A DNA stretch of 64,000 nt from contig JAJEKB010021848.1 in NCBI GenBank assembly GCA_022393335.1, forward strand, positions 40,709 through 104,708. The letters run 5' to 3'. Position numbers and translations under genes: made by a program. The stretch is from Macrotrachela quadricornifera. Its lineage: Eukaryota; Rotifera; Eurotatoria; Philodinida; Philodinidae. Position 1 is the stretch's first letter. Each line of letters starts with the position of its first letter. A model generated the notes under the pieces. The model was given only the letters and a program-made list of their open reading frames with translations, ran no database searches and had not been told where the DNA came from. Shown piece after piece: positions 47,213 to 59,231 of this stretch.

Positions 47213-47420
47213 AACGTATGCGACAAACAAAAGTGGACCTTCGAAATGGAACACCGACATCACCTATTATCAGGGTTAACAAACATTATCGAGTATTTAG
47301 TTTCCGTCTCTTGTATTTTCACCTTGTTTGCTTCCTGTTCTCATATTTACGATTATTTGTGTTCATATTTTCTTTTTGTTTTTTTTACAATTTTCAGTTT
47401 GAATAAAATATATGCATGAT
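47213..47420 (+). other. 3' UTR exon and poly(A) signal of the secreted peptide gene
   Basis: The acceptor TTTGTTTGTAG ends at 47212, making a 231-base intron wholly downstream of the stop codon. AATAAA is at about 47403 (TTTGAATAAAATATATGC). The frame 47179-47406 across it is not a gene. Confidence 0.5.
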
Positions 47421-49093
47421 GTTCAATTCTAATTACCAATTGTCACAAGAATGTTGAGGTACCGAGAAAATGCTGAGATGCTAGAGGTTCTAGATTTACA
47501 TTTTCGTTCTTGAAAAAGCTAGAAATCGGAAATTTCTTTGGAATATACTATTCTCATTGAGGATTAAATATTGGCAAAATATCAGGTAAAAAACGGTACG
47601 AAATTGGTGATGTTCCTTCGATAGATGTCACGTAAAAATGACCCATGTATTCAATATTCAAGGAACTGATTTTCCTGGTGGAAAAATATTTTACGACTAC
47701 TTTTTGCTAAACTTGCTGGAATAAAGTAATGTAGGATGTTTTCAGAATGTAATGAGATACTGATGAATTTTCCAATTATTGAATAACAAAATAAGAATGA
47801 TCAATAGTTTTTATGCAAAGTAAGTGTATTTAGCTTTGAAATAATTTGCATAATAACTATCATCGACATGTATATGTTCGCCGTGACTTTTTATTATGGT
47901 TTCTCGAAATTATTTAATGGGTGAACCCATGGAAATTCAACCACTTTTTGGATTGTTTTTTCTCGAATTTTTTCGCTCCAAAACGCCGGTATACTCTAGA
48001 AAACACTTTTGATGAAAAGAAATTAAGTCCTTCCTATTGAAAACACCGAGTTTTCGAGCATTTTTTCGAAACTCCTATGATACACTGTTGTATATAGAGA
48101 AAATGTCAGGAAAAAGCCTAAAACTTCTTCAAAGACAGTTTTTGCGGAATTTTCTTATGTTCAAAAATAAGAAAGAAATTTAGAAAGATGTTTCTTGAGA
48201 AACAGTAGACCTGCCCTATTAAAAGTCCTGAGTGCTGAGTCATTTTCTCTGAATACAGCAAGAGCCATACGCAGATGATTGAATCCAGTTGCCGTTTCCG
48301 GTCTTATTCTTAAAAACCTCTTCTAATTGGAACGGGAACCTAATTCCTATTCCTCTCCCTTCACCTGAACTCTGAATATGGATGATACGTACTGTTCTAT
48401 AGTATTCGATGGAAAATGAATATGGATTTAAGACATCTTTTCGATACGGTGCATGTATCCCGAATATGGGAACCGTATCAGATACTGTCACAACACAGTG
48501 TAGATACGGCATGAATATAGTGATCAGATATAGGATGTTTATGTAGCATCGTAATCAACCGTAATACAGTGTAACGTATACGGTCACCGTTTTCAAGCCG
48601 AAAAGTACCGTATTTATACCGTCTACGGCTGTTTTCGTGCTGTACTTCTTCATCTGGGTAGTGGCTTATTCGTTGCAAATGGCTATCGGTAATACCATGG
48701 GCCAACTCGTAAAATTGTTAGACTTCAATTGAAGAACTCAGAAACATCGTACAGCATAAAGCGAGATTTTATTTTGTAAGGTATTACCTCTACTATAGGT
48801 TAGAGACAAAATAGAATAGGCTCTTTGACATTTTATGAATGGCATGTATGCAAAGTATTATGCATATAAATGTTTTAAAGAATAGTCTACAAATTGAATA
48901 AAGCCACAGGCAACTATGAATACAAACTGGTTGGAATATCGAAATTGATTTTTACGACATCCACCTGAATAGAAAAAAAAAACAAAAATAATTGCATGTT
49001 ATTTGAAATACAGTGAAGAATATTTTTGTAAACATGTCCTTGAAAAAACAAGCCCTTTGTATAAAATATCCCTGAGAAATAATTCTCCAAGAG
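47421..49093. other. Intergenic stretch with ATACGG-rich repeat material
   Basis: No gene is supported. At 48450-48640 the words ATACGGT/ACCGTAT recur on both strands (GATACGGTGCATG, GAACCGTATCAG, GATACGGCATG, GTATACGGTCACCG, GTACCGTATTTATACCG). This suggests a decayed repeat or element end. The minus frames 48512-48240 and 48705-48478 are products of it. Confidence 0.4.
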
Positions 49094-50810
49094 TAGCGAT
49101 GTGCAGTTTCAGTTTACTGATGACTGACGTCATCAACGGTGACGTTCAGTGAACACTGATCACATGGGTGACAGTGCTATCTCAGTGCCAGTGATCAATC
49201 CTTTTGAAGTATTAAATGACTTTCATAGAAGTACACCGCTTTTGGACGAGTATGTCTTAACGATATTTTTTTATTAAAAGACTACGTATAGTGTCAATCG
49301 GAACTGAATGTTGAAGTTATACTTGTTACAAAATGTCACATACACAGAGAAATTATAATGCGTTATACACATATCATTACATCGATTAGCATATTACAAA
49401 ATAAATTTTAAGCGAATATCATCGTCATTATTATGAAATGGATGATTGTTATATACGAAAGAGAAAGGAGGGGGCATACAAAAGAACAAAATGGGCCCTG
49501 TTAAAATTCGACTCTGTCCTTTCCATTTCGTCATGTTTGCTGCCAGAACTCTATTTCTATTGAAATTAAACAATTTGATTCATTCATTCCACATTGTGCG
49601 CGACTCGATTTAATTACTCTTCTTTTCTCTATGTTATATATAGTATATATAATAACATTATAGTATTTTTGATAATCGGAAACATGCAGATCTACTCTGG
49701 ATTGTATACGAATCGATAGATCTGATCAAGATCTATTGAATGAAGCTAAAACATCTGAAGAAAATGTTGAGTAAGATGATCTGGTGGCCGATACAATGGA
49801 TACAGGGTCTTCTATTGTAGGGTATAGATTGAAAGTAGAGGACTTTTGACTATCAAAGTTATGTAGATTCACTCTAGATTGTATAGCAACCGAGAGATTT
49901 GATCAAGATCTATGAAATGATGGTAAAATATCTAGAGAAAAAAGTGGATAAGACAATTCATTGAAGCATACAATGCTCATGAATACCAAAACTGCCCTAT
50001 TTCACTAATTTTTTGATCAATTTTCTCTTGAATAGTGAGGCTTGTTTTTTAAAAAAATGATATATTTGAAATTAGCACAGAAAACTGAGTTGATCTATGT
50101 ATATTTCAAAATAATTCCTGAACTTTCATCTTCATCAGGTAAGTCTGACGCATTCCTAAGGGGACTAAGGCTGAAATTTTCGATAAAAATGAAAGTCAAT
50201 GAATTATTTTGAATTATACATAGATCGACTCAGTTTGCTGTGCTAATTTCCAATATATTATTTTTTTTTAAATCAAGCATGACTATTTAAGAGAAAATCG
50301 TTCAAAACATTAATGAACAAGGGCAGTTTTGGCATTCATGAACATTGTATGCTCCAATGAATTGTCTTACCCACTTTTTTTCTCTAGATATTTTACCATC
50401 ATTTCGTAGATCTGAATGTTTCCGATAATCAAAAGTGCTATAATGTCATTATATATACTATATATAACATAGAGAAAAGAAGAGTAATTAAATCGAGTCG
50501 CGCACAATGTGGAATGAATCAAATTGTTTAATTTCAATAGAAATAGGGTTTTGGCACCAAATATGATGAAATGGGAAGGATAAAGTCGAATTTTGACAGG
50601 AGTCGTTTTGTTCTCTTTTACGTCCTCTCCTTTCTAAGTTTGCTTGCAACTTAGAAAGGATCCTTTAGACGCAACTATATTAACACTACCCTTTATAGAA
50701 TTAAGAGTCTATTCTGTTCATCACTGATGTTATCAGTGTTCATTGAACGTCACTGTCGGTGATAAGTGTGTCAGTATTTCAGTGTCCTCACTGAAACTGC
50801 ACATGCGTAA
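49094..50810. mobile_element. Large hAT-like inverted-repeat element
   Basis: The left end TAGCGATGTGCAGTTTCAGT is inverted at the right end as ACTGAAACTGCACATGCGTAA (50790-50810). Subterminal CACTG/CAGTG words are dense on both sides (TTCAGTGAACACTGATCAC left, ATCAGTGTTCATTGAACG right). The inner arms pair over some 450 bases: ACATTGTGCGCGACTCGATT left with AATCGAGTCGCGCACAATGT right, and ATGTTATATATAGTATATAT left with ATATATACTATATATAACAT right. No transposase frame is seen. It is a non-autonomous element about 1.7 kb long. Confidence 0.75.
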
Positions 50811-51242
50811 CCCGAATATAATTTTATAATGTAAATATTAAAGCTTGAATCAATCATTAAACTAAGAAACGAGTAATTAGATTTAAAATTTAGTTATTTT
50901 CGGAAGTCTTATGCATACAGTAATTACTGTTCAATAGATATTCTCGTTTTTCCTCTATTAATAACGTTTGTAACACCATACTACTTTGACTGTAACAATA
51001 TTTGAGGATTTGAGGTGAGCGATTTATTATAACATCATGACAACGACGATCTTTTCGATGCTTTCAATCGCATCACTATTTTCTTTCCCATTCTTTTATT
51101 TGTATTCTAGGAATAGACCTAAATTTCGATGAATATTAAACTAGCACAGTTTTTAGTGGTATGATAATCATTTTTAGAAAAAAAAAGTCGAGTATTGTTA
51201 TCTGTTTATGAGCATTTTTGAATTGTTCCAGCTAGTGTTGGA

Positions 51243-52256
51243 CGTCTAGCTGAGAATGACTGTTACTGATCATAAATGTAATTGGTATAAGTGAATTCTC
51301 CTTAGTAACATCTGGTAGTGTCATGGTAAGTTCGTAGTAGAGAACTCGTTGAATCTGCTTTATTATCACTCCAGTTGCATCCTAAGAAATTACTGTATCA
51401 CGAAATGCCAATAAACTATCATAGAGACGAACATTACCTTCTGTAAAGACAATAAATTTTCGTAATTGTTGAGAAATTATTTGAATTGCACTTTTGACTG
51501 TTTCATTTTTATTAACACTTTCTCGAAATTCTGCATACATATTCGATAAGCTGCCTTCAATATTGAAAGGCATAGATGTTTTCAACATTGCTTCTTAATG
51601 TTTACTGGTTCTAATTGTGGACATAGATTTTCCGGTTAAATCAAAATTATTTCCTAACTGTTCTAACTTAGATCGTTTTCCATCTTGATCACATCGCACA
51701 CAAAATACACTTGACCCACTTAGTAATTTTTCGTTAAGGATCGAGCGTAGTGGTGCATGCATTGCTCGACAGACCTTCTCATCATAAGGATGATGCACCG
51801 TAGATTCTGAAGCAATAATAATGCCTTGACCATTATGGTAAATATATAAATAGTTACACAAAACGGACATATAGGACGAGCTTTACATCTCACTTTGCAC
51901 TTTAAGATCAAATCGTGTGGCTCCTTCCGCTTAACAAAGTACGTTTCTTGAACGCATAAGCCGCAAAATGAGTTATACCGTTTTACGTATGGTAAAATAA
52001 CATAAAAATATTGAATATGTGGTGTTGAATTATCATTTGTGTTTTTATCATTAGTTGAACGAGTACACTTTCGATGAGGAAGAATGGCTTCATTTGAAGA
52101 TATATCATCGTTTTCAATTAATAAACCCATTTCTTTATAATGTTTGTCATGTTGTTTTTTAAAATGATTACTGTGAAGTTCCTAATTGTCGATGAAAATC
52201 ATCTTGTGGTTCTTGAAATATCATAAGTTTTTTCGATTGTAAATCTATAATCACAA
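51243..52256 (-). pseudogene. Decayed DDE/MULE-type transposase-like gene
   Basis: Reading minus from about 52256, consecutive pieces of one protein appear in shifting frames: QEPQDDFHRQLGTS; FKKQHDKHYKEMGLL with a CGLC...CPFC zinc-finger-like region (52130-51870); SESTVHHPYDEKVCRAMHAP to the region of NNFDLTGKSM (51870-51600); SAIQIISQQLRKFIVFTEGN and VRLYDSLLAFRDTVIS (51588-51382). After an in-frame TAG comes DATGVIIK, RVLYYELTMTLPD and IPITFMIS (51380-51250). The DATG-x-V step followed by the LYYEL strand is typical of the start of a DDE/MULE-like catalytic core in many animal transposon proteins. At least two frameshifts and two stops mark it as dead. Confidence 0.5.
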
Positions 52257-52399
52257 AATAAGAGATATTTTTAAGTAATTTATTTTGACAAATAATGAGG
52301 CTGTTTTTTTTATCATAAATATGTGTATAGATCATATGACTCACCTTCAGCAGATTTTAAAAGTGGTGAATGTGAAGAGGATCCCCATCTAGTAAAAAA

Positions 52400-54500
52400 T
52401 ATACGTGCAATAATCACGATTATTTTTGATTTTAGACAAGTTTCCTCAATTTTTTCTGAAAAAATCGTGTTTTTCAAGAATAATCAGATTAAAATTGATT
52501 TAAATTCAGTAATTGGTTAAAAAAATAATCATTTTTGGAATATTTCAATCGATTATATGATTTATAATCAAATATTCACTTGAAATTGATTATAATTTTG
52601 GCAAATCGATTAAAATCGTAATCCAAACAAATCTGACTAGAGATTTTCGACTAATTATCTTTGATTCTCATCCAATTTATATTCATAATCTATTATAATT
52701 TTAGAAATCAGTTAAAATCGTGACAATGAAAAATCTGGTGAATTGATTTTCAATCGATAAAAACAAATCTTTTTGATCAAAATCAGATTTATATTAATAA
52801 TCAATTAAAACTTTGACATCAACAAATCTGATGGTTTGATTTTCAATCGATTAAAACTATTTTTTTTTTTGGTTAAAATCAGATTTATATTAATAATCGA
52901 TTATAATCTTTATGTCTACAAATGTGATCAAGGAACCACCATTTACATATACTTGGTTATGCGCATTCAATCACAGTATTGTTTGGAATCTGAATCAATG
53001 ATATGAACACATGTAAATTAAAACAATCTGATGAAACATGAGCGAAGATGATAAATATGAACTCTGGTTAATTCTGTAGATCGTTACAAAAAACACTGAT
53101 TTGAAATGTTCATTAGATGATGTGTTTAGTTTCCAATAACTCATATACCAGAGAATGAGAGAAACTCAAGGGAAAACGGTAGATTGTAAGACTCCAGGAT
53201 CGCGGAGTCCTGAAATCTGCCGTTTCCCCCTTGGAGAAACTCTTTAGATTAAAAAAGCATCGATTAAAATGTCGTGTACTGCACTTAAAAAAATAGCTGT
53301 TAGCGTAATCTCTGACGGGATTAATAATGTGAAACACGATCCCAGTGGAAAATATTCTACCTAAAATCCAGATTATTTTTGATTATTCAGACAAGACCCC
53401 GATTTTTTTAGAAAAATCTGATTAAAAGTGATTTTCATGTTTTCACATCGAAAAAATCTTTTCCCGACCATTGAAATCTGTTGGTCTCACTACAATCAGG
53501 TCTTAATTAATTTTCTCACCGATAAAATCCATTTGTCCGATTTCAGTACTGACTCAATCAATCTTGATGATTTTGCTGAATTTTAATCGAATTTGTGATT
53601 AGAGACAATCGATTTCTTTAATATCACTCTGAACTTGATCACATATAATGATTTGAATAGATTTCAATCGGATTTATAATCAAAGCTAATCGATTTCAGC
53701 GGAAATAGACAAAGATCGATAAAGTTTTAATGAGTTGCTCAGGTTTTCTGACAAAAAATCTATTTTTATCGATTATTTTACTTTTAATCAATTATACTTG
53801 ATTATTTTGGCTATAATCGATTTTAATCGATTCCTAATGTACATGTGCCATCTCATTTTAAAACAATTTATATAGGGACTCCAACTTTAATATACGTGTG
53901 TGACTTTAGCGCAGTGGTAACTTTATAGTTTATTAACACTGAAAATCGGGAAAATCATAGCACTATTGAGGGTTTTGCGGTCGAATCCCGAGAAAAACCG
54001 CTGTTTTCCGATATGTCTGATTAAAATCGATTATGTGAGAATAATCAATTACTATCGATTGATTAGTAATAATTGATTAAAATGAATTATCCCACAGGAA
54101 TCAGTTATGATCGATTAAAAGATAACAATAGACTCAAACCGAGTAAAAGGTAAGCATAGATTCAAATGGATTAAACAGTAAGCACTACACTACAATCAGT
54201 TAAAGAGGTGAATCACAGATTGAGATCGATAAAAGTAACATTTTTTGACGGATTTTAATTGATTGTTAATAGATTATAATCAAAATTTTTAACCCGATTA
54301 TTTTGAAACAAATCTTCAATTAAAATTGATGAAAATCAGAAATTTTTAATTGGTTATAATTAACTAGCGATTGATCTTAATTATGATTATAATTATTTCA
54401 TTAAAATTGATTAAAAATTTCTGATTCTCACTGATTTTAATCGAAGATTTGTTTCAAAATAAGAAGAATTTTAATCATGATTAAGTCAAGAGGATTTTTG
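52400..54500. repeat. AATCGATT-rich degenerate repeat block
   Basis: For about 2 kb the sequence is dominated by variants of AATCGATTAAAATCAGATTT on both strands. Direct similarity also exists between 52415-52480 and 53365-53430 (GATTATTTTTGATT, then AGACAAG and AAAAATC). No reading frame survives. The minus frame 53337-53113 lies in a short non-repetitive island. The block is probably several copies of an AATCG-rich element such as the one at 37982-39013. Confidence 0.6.
53900..54000 (+). repeat. tRNA-derived SINE-like segment (A and B boxes)
   Basis: TTTAGCGCAGTGGTAAC at 53905-53921 fits an RNA polymerase III A box (TRGYNNARNGG) and GCGGTCGAATCCCG near 53977-53990 fits a B box (GGTTCGANTCC). 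They are about 70 bases apart. The stretch between does not fold into a proper tRNA cloverleaf, so a SINE head or tRNA relic is more likely than a working tRNA gene. Confidence 0.45.
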
Positions 54501-54539
54501 TCATTTTCATCAATTTTAATTGTTATTTTTTTTTTCACT

Positions 54540-54730
54540 AGGTATAGTACCTTCATAGTATGGGAGTTGAAGGCCCAAGAGTACCCAACAGTATCGCAGT
54601 TGAGTACCAAAGCGCACCACACAGTATAGCAGCTAAGCACCCAAAGCTATCCCGATACTAAACTACTTCAAGGCCAAACGGTACCCTCATACTAAACTTC
54701 TCTTGAGGATCAAAGGTTGCCACTATGATA
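54540..54730. repeat. Short degenerate array of about 33 bp
   Basis: Units of the type AGTATCGCAGTTGAGTACC, then CAA plus a short spacer, start at about 54557, 54590 and 54623, and weaker copies continue to about 54720. Noncoding. Confidence 0.5.
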
Positions 54731-55833
54731 TATCCCATCAGAACTACATACTTCGTGCTGGCTATCATAGGTACCCACAGATAAACTTTAGAGACTTTTG
54801 ATGTTCACTCTAAGAAGGCTAGAACGATTATAAAATTTCGAACAATTAGGAGCACCTAAATCTTCTCACGTATGACTATATGAGATTGCGAAATAATATA
54901 TACTCATATCTGTATTTCCGACACTTCGGACGAATGCTTAATTACGCTAAATGATACTTTTAGCAACTCAGATGATGCTTCTAGCATACTGGATGACCCC
55001 TGTGGCCTATCATGTGAATTAGATTTTACTGATATATTTTAGAATAAAGTGACAGATTTGTTCAGCTTAAAAATGGAAGCGTAGATGAGCTCCAAATTTG
55101 GAGTTTACGCGTGGAGCTCATCTCACTTAACCATAAAAATAAAAGTTTTATTTTTATAAAAAATATAAATGACTTTTTATGTACAATAAATTATTTATTT
55201 TTGTTTTAGAAATATTTCAGAGAAGAGAAAAAATAAACTACCTAGAACCATCGTAAAAAGTAAGAAGAAAATGATATTTTTAGTCTCTAACTTGTAACAA
55301 GTCGTGTAAAAAGAATTGTTCTTGTCATTGATGAACATATAGACACATTGAAGCTGTGTTCAGCTTAGTACTCCTTGTATTTGGTTTACAATCGACTGGT
55401 CATAGGTTCAAATCTAGGTTTCATCTATCAAGTAAAAAACAAATCCACTTAGTTGCTTACTGTATTTGAGTATTATACTATGGTTTGCTATAGTTCATCG
55501 GTTCGATTCCGACATAGAGTGATGAAAATTTTTTTGGGGAAAAATAAATGCGTCCACACGCTCGAAAATATTTCATTTTGGACGGATTCAAACACGTCTT
55601 GCCCATTGCTTATTAATGCTCGGGAATGCCGTCAAATCCGAGAAGTGGCTACATGGATGTGAACGATACCGCCATTCGATTTATGCTTGTAAATTATACA
55701 ATTTTAGAAAAGAGAATATTATAACGTTTTACTCTTTTCTTTTTTTTATTACATAATATTATTCAAATTTTATTTTATTAATTTTAAAAAATGCTGAAAT
55801 ACAAAATAAAAAATAAATTGTCTGTCAGACGCT
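54731..55833. other. Intergenic stretch with B-box-like words
   Basis: ATAGGTTCAAATCTAGG (about 55403-55419) and CATCGGTTCGATTCCGAC (55496-55513) resemble polymerase III B boxes, the first preceded by a weak A-box-like AGCTTAGTACTCC. A SINE or two tRNA relics are possible. An inverted pair GAGCTCCAAATTTGGAGT lies at about 55088-55105. The frame 55453-55662 runs through this and is not called. Confidence 0.3.
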
Positions 55834-57898
55834 TTAAGGATTTGCTAATGCCAAAATTTGAGCTGCTGTTAATTCACGACAATATAAATAAAATTCATCT
55901 ACTGCTCCATTGAATGAACCACCATAACCTGGCGAACATGAATTCTGACCACGAGCTGATCCTATTGTGACAGAGACAGCACCACCTGCTGCAACGTATG
56001 AAAAGGCACCTGATGTAGAATATTGAGTACCATTAATATATAATCGAAGACCGTTGGTTAAACTATATGTATAACCAATATGAGTCCAGCTATTAAGGAC
56101 AAGGATTGGACCTGTTGCCGCTACCGGACTTGAATTCCATAAATTAGCCATTAATTGGCCATTTGATTGAGTTGTTATAAAGCCAACACACCATCCTGAT
56201 GAAAGTTGCACAAATACGATTGTTGATTGTGCAAGACTACCAGTAGGTTTAACCCATAATGATATAGTCAATGCTTGATTTGCTACACCTAATTTATAAA
56301 ATGCCGCATAGGATGGACTAATATAAGCACCTGAACTCAATTGAAGTGCTTGATTTACTCTACCACTAACAGTTGTTGGACTTCCAGATACGGATGCATT
56401 TATTCCATTTGGACCACTATCATAAAGTGATCCACTATCAAATGAATAATAAACAACAAGAGTTGCATCATTTAATATTTCTGTTGAATTTTTAGCTCTC
56501 AATGAAAATTGCATTTGATCAAAATATCCGTTAAAAAAATTTGAACCAGGTGGGGTTAAATAACCAACACCAATTGTTGTGTCAGCACGTGAACCTTGAT
56601 AAGCTGGTGATGAACGAGAACCATCAAGTACACCATTAAGCCATACTTGTTGTGTTCCTGTAGCTAAATTATAAACACAAGCAACATGAGACCATGTGTT
56701 CGTTGTAACACTTGTTGAACCCAGTAAATCATTATTCCAAAAGCCACAACATAATTTATAATTTCTAATAATAAAAAACATACATAGATTAGTTGTAGCT
56801 GTATCACATTGACCAAATATCCCATAATCAGCAGTTGTTAAACTAATTGGATAGATCCATACTTCAACAGTAAAACTTGATGAATTAAATAATAATTGTG
56901 TATATATAACAGCAGCATATTGTGATGATGTTCGGGTAAGACTAATTGCAGCACCACTACCAAGATAGCTTGTTGTATAACTTGGATTACCAGAAGTATT
57001 TGCATTAAAATTATTATATAAATCCAAAACATTATTATCAAATGACCAAAATGCATCTCGCGAGATTGAAGCTATTATTATAAAAGAAATAAGTATTAGA
57101 AACTAAACTATTTTAGATAAATAATATTTTCTCGAATAGGAAAATTTTTGATTTATGTTTATATATCATCCATTAAAAGAATGATGTAACCTTTAAAAGA
57201 TATGCTTGATATCTTCTACTTTTATATTCTAAATTTATTATGGAAAAAAATAATACTTCATTCAGCGTAGTTATCCTAGATCCGACAAATTCGTTGTTTT
57301 TTTTTCTGCTGATAACTACAATAGGTACATTTAATTTAGAGAAAATTTTACCTATTGTTGTAGTAGTAGTTGTAGTTGTAGCAGTGGTAGTAGTAACAGT
57401 AGTAGTTGTTGTCGTTGTAACAGAGGTTGTAGTAGCAGTAGTTGATGTAGTGGCAGTAGTAGAAGTAGTGTTATATAGAATAGTCATTGTAGTGGTGATT
57501 GTTGTCTCTGTTTGACTTAGTTTTAACCCAAGAGGTACACAAACTGCTATCGCTACTACAGCTACACCTGCTACAACAATAAGTACTTTTGCAAGTAATG
57601 ATAAACCTGCCGGTCTATTCAAAATAGAACTTTGTAAACGAATAACTATATAAAGGTTTACTTTGTTGGAACACTTTTTAAACTTTGAACATCAACATTA
57701 ATTTGACTTGTTGTTGTTGAATCATTATAAAGTTCTTCTGGTAAAACTTGTCTTACGGTAGAGGCTTGTGGTTGAATACCCTAAGCAAATATTTATTGAT
57801 GAAAAATGATAGATTTAAATTAATAAATATGATACATATTGATCTAAAGGAATATATTTATGTGGTGTAAAAACAGTTGCTTGACTGGTTGTAGGCAT
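55834..57898 (-). CDS. Type II membrane protein with Thr-rich stalk and two LamG-like domains
   Basis: Exons 57898-57836, 57780-57662, 57614-57352 and 57071-55834 join in phase to 560 residues; intron 2 is only 47 bases. The N-terminal cytosolic tail is MPTTSQATVF onward, about 65 residues. One membrane span follows (LLAKVLIVVAGVAVVAIAVC), then a long Thr-rich stalk, a likely mucin-type O-glycosylated stem. Two concanavalin-like LamG folds come next: about 180-370 (FTVEVWIYPISLTTADYGIF, WSHVACVYN, QQVWLNGVLDGS, GYFDQMQFSLRAKNSTEI) and 375-560 (LTISLWVKPTG, SWTHIGYTYS, LRLYINGTQYS, GAVDEFYLYCRELT). No enzymatic domain follows. It is probably a cell-surface sugar- or matrix-binding protein. Ligand and role are unknown. 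Confidence 0.85.
57369..57482. repeat. Coding trinucleotide-type repeat (Thr codons)
   Basis: The stalk of the LamG protein is written as runs of ACT/ACA/ACC codons on the minus strand, seen as GTAGTAGTTGTAGTTGT on the plus strand. The antisense Val-rich frame 57240-57515 is its shadow. Confidence 0.8.
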
Positions 57899-58878
57899 CG
57901 TTTTACTTCTTTGTTAAAAAAAATCGATTTTCAGCAAGAATGAAGAATGGACAGATGGTGTAGTTGTTTTTGTCGTTGACAATTTTTGAGTATGAGTAGT
58001 AAAAAGAATTATAGATGCAAAATTGAAAAAATATGTACATACAATGTTTTTTTTAATAGCTCATGTGATGTACACTATTCCATTTGGAATACTTTTTGAT
58101 TGTGCAGCCTTTTTTTGCGTAGACGTCACGGTAGAATTTTCTTCCAATTACTTAAGAGTGTCGTTTATTGTGCATCCAATATCATTAATAAAAAAAATTG
58201 CTACTCTTACTACGGATAAATTCTTACAAGTTATTTTGATGAGTAAGCAATATATTATGAAAAGCTTATTAGTATAAATTAGAAAGTCAATGTTGAATAC
58301 AAAATAATATTGAGTGTCTATGTCTGACATCTAACAAAGTAAAGTGAAATGAGTGGTTATATTAGAATGTAATGCATTTAAAGCTCCGAATAAGTTCGGC
58401 CTCTGGAGCCATTCGTCCAGTCAAAAAGTTTCCCAAAGATAATTTCGTCAAAATTATTTATCATCATTAAACATCCTTTTATTGCATAAATGAATTAGAG
58501 ATGCACGGGGCGCCTCGCGGACCCTCGTGATTTTTCACGAAGCGGTGCAGGTTAGCAATTAAAACCTCTTGTAAACCGAGTGTGTTCTTTTTTTCAGTAT
58601 CTTAACAAATAAATTCCTTACAATTTGTGTAAAGACCGAAGAAGTGTTGTATTTGTTCAAGGAACGTGGAATCTCAGCAATTATCATAATCAAATCAATT
58701 TTGACCTCATAAAAATGCAAAATTGTCAAAATTCATCAAGTTATACAGTGTCATGACGAGGTGAAACGGGGTACGGGGCGGGAGTGTAAAAAACCATGGC
58801 TCCTGCATCTCTGAAATGAAATACAGGTGTTTGTGACAAGAAAAAATGCTACTCGTACCTAACAGTTTCTCTTATTGT
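57899..58878. other. Intergenic stretch, no gene seen
   Basis: Presumed promoter side of the LamG gene. The short plus frame 58023-58277 has no domain. A more GC-rich patch with a hairpin (CCTCGTGATTTTTCACGAAG) lies at about 58523-58542. Confidence 0.4.
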
Positions 58879-58886
58879 AGTTCAAT

Positions 58887-59231
58887 CAGGGGTGTCCCGA
58901 GGTCCGAAAGATTGGCGAGGGAGGCGTTGATAACTTATGTAAAATTTTCTAGCATATTTGAAAATTTTCTAGAGATTTTTCTAAAACTTTTGAGAATTTT
59001 TTTAGATTTTTCTAGAATTTTTAAAATTTTTGAGGATTTCTGAGATTTTTCTAAAATTTTTTCCTAATTTTTTAAAGGATTTTGTAAAAAATTTTTTAGA
59101 ACCAGTAAATTGTATGTAAAACTTTCCAAAAATGTTCATAAACTGGCGAGCAAAAAAACAAAAATCCAAAAGATTGGAGGGAGGGCGTCGCAGCTCCAAC
59201 GGCCCCCTCCCCCCCCAATGGAACACCCCTA
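58887..59231. mobile_element. hAT-type MITE with 8-bp target duplication
   Basis: The element starts CAGGGGTGT and ends ACACCCCTA. It is flanked on both sides by AGTTCAAT (58879-58886 and 59232-59239), a clean 8-bp target-site duplication as made by hAT transposases. The inside has a run of AAAATTTTTCTAGA-like words and a C-run next to the right end (CCCCCTCCCCCCCC). At 345 bases there is no room for a gene. Confidence 0.85.

Noticed and set aside
57240..57515. Valine-rich plus-strand frame
   Set aside because: It is the antisense of the threonine-codon stalk of the LamG gene.
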